Shown here: one piece after another, positions 4,946 to 6,479 of the stretch | Numbering within the stretch: position 1 is the first letter of the stretch | Layout of the letters: each line of letters opens with the position of its first letter | Source: JBBSEZ01 sp038239195 | Lineage (GTDB): Bacteria > Planctomycetota > Planctomycetia > Gemmatales > Gemmataceae | Assembly: GCA_038239195.1 (NCBI GenBank) | Contig: JBBSEZ010000520.1 | Span: 1 to 6,479 of the forward strand | DNA: 6,479 nucleotides | Direction of reading: 5' to 3' | Program-made: the position numbers and the translations under genes | The notes under the pieces: model-generated | The model's input: only the letters and a program-made list of their open reading frames with translations | Database searches by the model: none | Told to the model about the DNA's origin: nothing

Positions 4946-6433
4946 TCAGCCCCCAACGGGGACGGTCGGCTCCCGCTCCTCGTCGGTCCAGACCCAGCCG
5001 TACTGCGTGTTGCTGGGCGACGGGCTTTCCTGATACTCCTTGCGCAGCTGCGTGAGGCGGTCGGCCTTGATGGCCGTGCGGCGAGCCCTGGGGTTGACGT
5101 TGAACAGCCGCGCCGCGTTGAGCCCCAGGATCTGGTTCTTCACGGCGTCGGTCAGTTCGGCATACTTGAACTTCTTGATGAACGCCTCTTTCATCTTCAG
5201 CCGGCGGAGCCTCACGATCTGCCCCTGCGGGCTGCCGTTCCAGATGGAGTCGGTGCCCCAGAGGACGTGATCGGAGCCGGCCACCTGAATCATCTGGCCG
5301 AGCATGTGCAGGCAGGTGTCGGGCGCGAAGGCCGACGTCATGTGGAAGGTGGCGCCGAGCTCGAAATAGATGTTCTTGATCCGCGGGTTCTTCTTGAGGA
5401 TGCGCAACACGTCGCTGACCCACGGTATCTCCTGCGGGTCGTCCGTCTTGCGATCGACGACGCGCGCGCCGGTGCCTCGGGAGAACGCGCCGAAGCCGCG
5501 GAAGGCGGAGTGGTAGACGATGAAGTTGAGGTCGGGGAAGGCCAGCGCCGCCTTCTCCAGATCGAGCGGGGTGCAGGCCTTCTCGTTGAAGGCCCCGAGG
5601 GGAAGGCCCTTGTGGACGCAGAGGTTCTTGATGCCGAGCTTGCGGCTCTTCTCCCAGAAGGGATACGCCACCTTCTCGTCGTCCATGAACCACGGCTTCT
5701 CGCCGAGCTCGGCGCCGGTGTACATCTTCCAGGCGTCGATCTTCAAGACCTTGACCTGGCGCTCCATCTCCTCCAGTTCGCGCTTGCCGAGGTTGGGGCG
5801 CAACAGGCCGTGGGAGAGCACGCGCTGCGAGCCGGCGAGGTCGTTGACGTACTTGCGCGTCGCCACCATCTGGTCGGGCGGCAGCGGGTTCTTGTCCCAG
5901 GTGCGGGTCGGCACCCCGCTGATGATCGCCATCACCGTGTCGCTGTCGCCGAACACTTCCTTGACGTAGTGGGTCCGGTTGAGCTGCTCCAGGGTGTCGC
6001 GAACGCCCTTGAGCGAGGGCCGCAGCATCTGGAAGAAACGCAACGTTGCCCGCCCGGCGGGGGTGTCGTCGTACCACTTGCGGCTAATGTCCACGTGGTG
6101 AGTCTGCACGTCGAAGATGAACTGGCCCTTGGGCCACTTCTCGGCGAAGGCCCGGGGGTCGCGCACCTCGTCGGCGGAGACCTCGTAGCAGTCGCCGAAG
6201 ACCTGGTTGAGCGCCATCAGCCCCGCCGCGAAGCCGGAGCCGGTGCGGAAGAACTCCCGGCGCGTCAGGCCCAGCGCCTTGGCGGCCGGGTCGGCCAGCG
6301 CGGTGATCCTGGCCTCCAGCTCCTTCTGCTGGGCGGACTGAGGCGGGGGGATGAACTCCTCATTCGAGGCGATGCGCGTCGGGATCGGCGCGCCTTCCAG
6401 ATCGGCATCGACGTCGCATTGACGGGCCCACAT
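4946..6433 (-). CDS. Amidohydrolase family protein (Amidohydrolase_2-like) with internal Tat motif
   Basis: This 495-residue protein has the expected pattern of a metal-dependent TIM-barrel amidohydrolase or decarboxylase. Visible landmarks are FDVQTHHVD at the first strand (107-115), WKMYTG (235-240), LCVHKG with His274, VYHSAF with His308, and LWGTDS with Asp395, followed by the common ILGLNAARLF near the C-terminal end (435-444). The first-strand metal motif is QTH (Gln110, His112) rather than HxH. A twin-arginine motif, TRREFF (57-62), is followed by a moderately hydrophobic segment up to about residue 80, so export or anchoring by the Tat system is likely. The 56-residue extension before it is unusual, but the ATG at 6433 has AAGGAG 8 nt upstream, and I recall similar extensions in related proteins. 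It is the first gene of the operon in this window, before DUF1800. The substrate is unknown. Confidence 0.88.
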   Translation of the reverse strand: MWARQCDVDADLEGAPIPTRIASNEEFIPPPQSAQQKELEARITALADPAAKALGLTRREFFRTGSGFAAGLMALNQVFGDCYEVSADEVRDPRAFAEKWPKGQFIFDVQTHHVDISRKWYDDTPAGRATLRFFQMLRPSLKGVRDTLEQLNRTHYVKEVFGDSDTVMAIISGVPTRTWDKNPLPPDQMVATRKYVNDLAGSQRVLSHGLLRPNLGKRELEEMERQVKVLKIDAWKMYTGAELGEKPWFMDDEKVAYPFWEKSRKLGIKNLCVHKGLPLGAFNEKACTPLDLEKAALAFPDLNFIVYHSAFRGFGAFSRGTGARVVDRKTDDPQEIPWVSDVLRILKKNPRIKNIYFELGATFHMTSAFAPDTCLHMLGQMIQVAGSDHVLWGTDSIWNGSPQGQIVRLRRLKMKEAFIKKFKYAELTDAVKNQILGLNAARLFNVNPRARRTAIKADRLTQLRKEYQESPSPSNTQYGWVWTDEEREPTVPVGG

Positions 6434-6441
6434 GGTTCACG

Positions 6442-6447
6442 CTCCTT
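6442..6447 (-). promoter_or_regulatory. Shine-Dalgarno site deciding the amidohydrolase start
   Basis: AAGGAG on the minus strand lies 8 nt before the ATG at 6433. It supports the long N-terminus over a start nearer the Tat motif. The 46 nt between this ATG and the window edge show no clear promoter, so the operon promoter or further upstream genes probably lie outside the window. Confidence 0.65.
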
Positions 6448-6479
6448 TTCTTCCGAAGTCCTGAGAGGTTGGGACAGCA

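Noticed and set aside
4635..6077. Minus-strand frame of 480 codons spanning amidohydrolase and DUF1800
   Set aside because: It crosses two well-supported genes out of frame and has a biased Arg/Gly/Pro composition.

Overview
The window looks like GC-rich chromosomal DNA from a planctomycete-type bacterium. The strongest clue is a DUF1800 gene followed directly by a DUF1501 gene carrying a twin-arginine (Tat) signal, a pairing very common in Planctomycetota. The lineage call rests on recalled family resemblance, not on a search. No rRNA, tRNA, CRISPR array, insertion sequence or integrase was recognised.

Layout. Positions 1-345 are an intergenic region with signs of divergent transcription. 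A plausible sigma70-type promoter points right (168-196), a weaker one points left (96-125), and a 10-bp direct repeat sits at both -35 regions. A possible minus-strand gene is cut off by the left edge (1-42). Two plus-strand genes follow: a small unrecognised soluble protein (346-873) and a GNAT-fold acetyltransferase (1018-1569). A GC-rich hairpin lies in the convergent gap at 1570-1655. The rest of the window (1656-6433) is a tight three-gene minus-strand operon, transcribed from right to left.

The operon encodes, in order, a Tat-type metal-dependent amidohydrolase (4946-6433), a DUF1800 protein with a Sec-like signal (2933-4912) and a DUF1501 protein with a Tat signal (1656-2903). The gaps are only 33 and 29 nt, and each gene has a good Shine-Dalgarno site. 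All three products appear to be exported or membrane-anchored, so they may act together outside the cytoplasm. The substrate cannot be read from the sequence. DUF1501 belongs to the alkaline-phosphatase/sulfatase-like fold group and DUF1800 has no settled biochemical role. The amidohydrolase has Gln in place of the first His of the usual HxH metal motif.

The most interesting points are the three-gene exported cassette with mixed export signals, the altered metal site of the amidohydrolase, the GNAT protein with toxin-like N-terminal and altered acetyl-CoA motifs beside an uncharacterised partner, and the structured leader of that plus-strand unit. Nothing amounts to a clearly new defence or mobile system.
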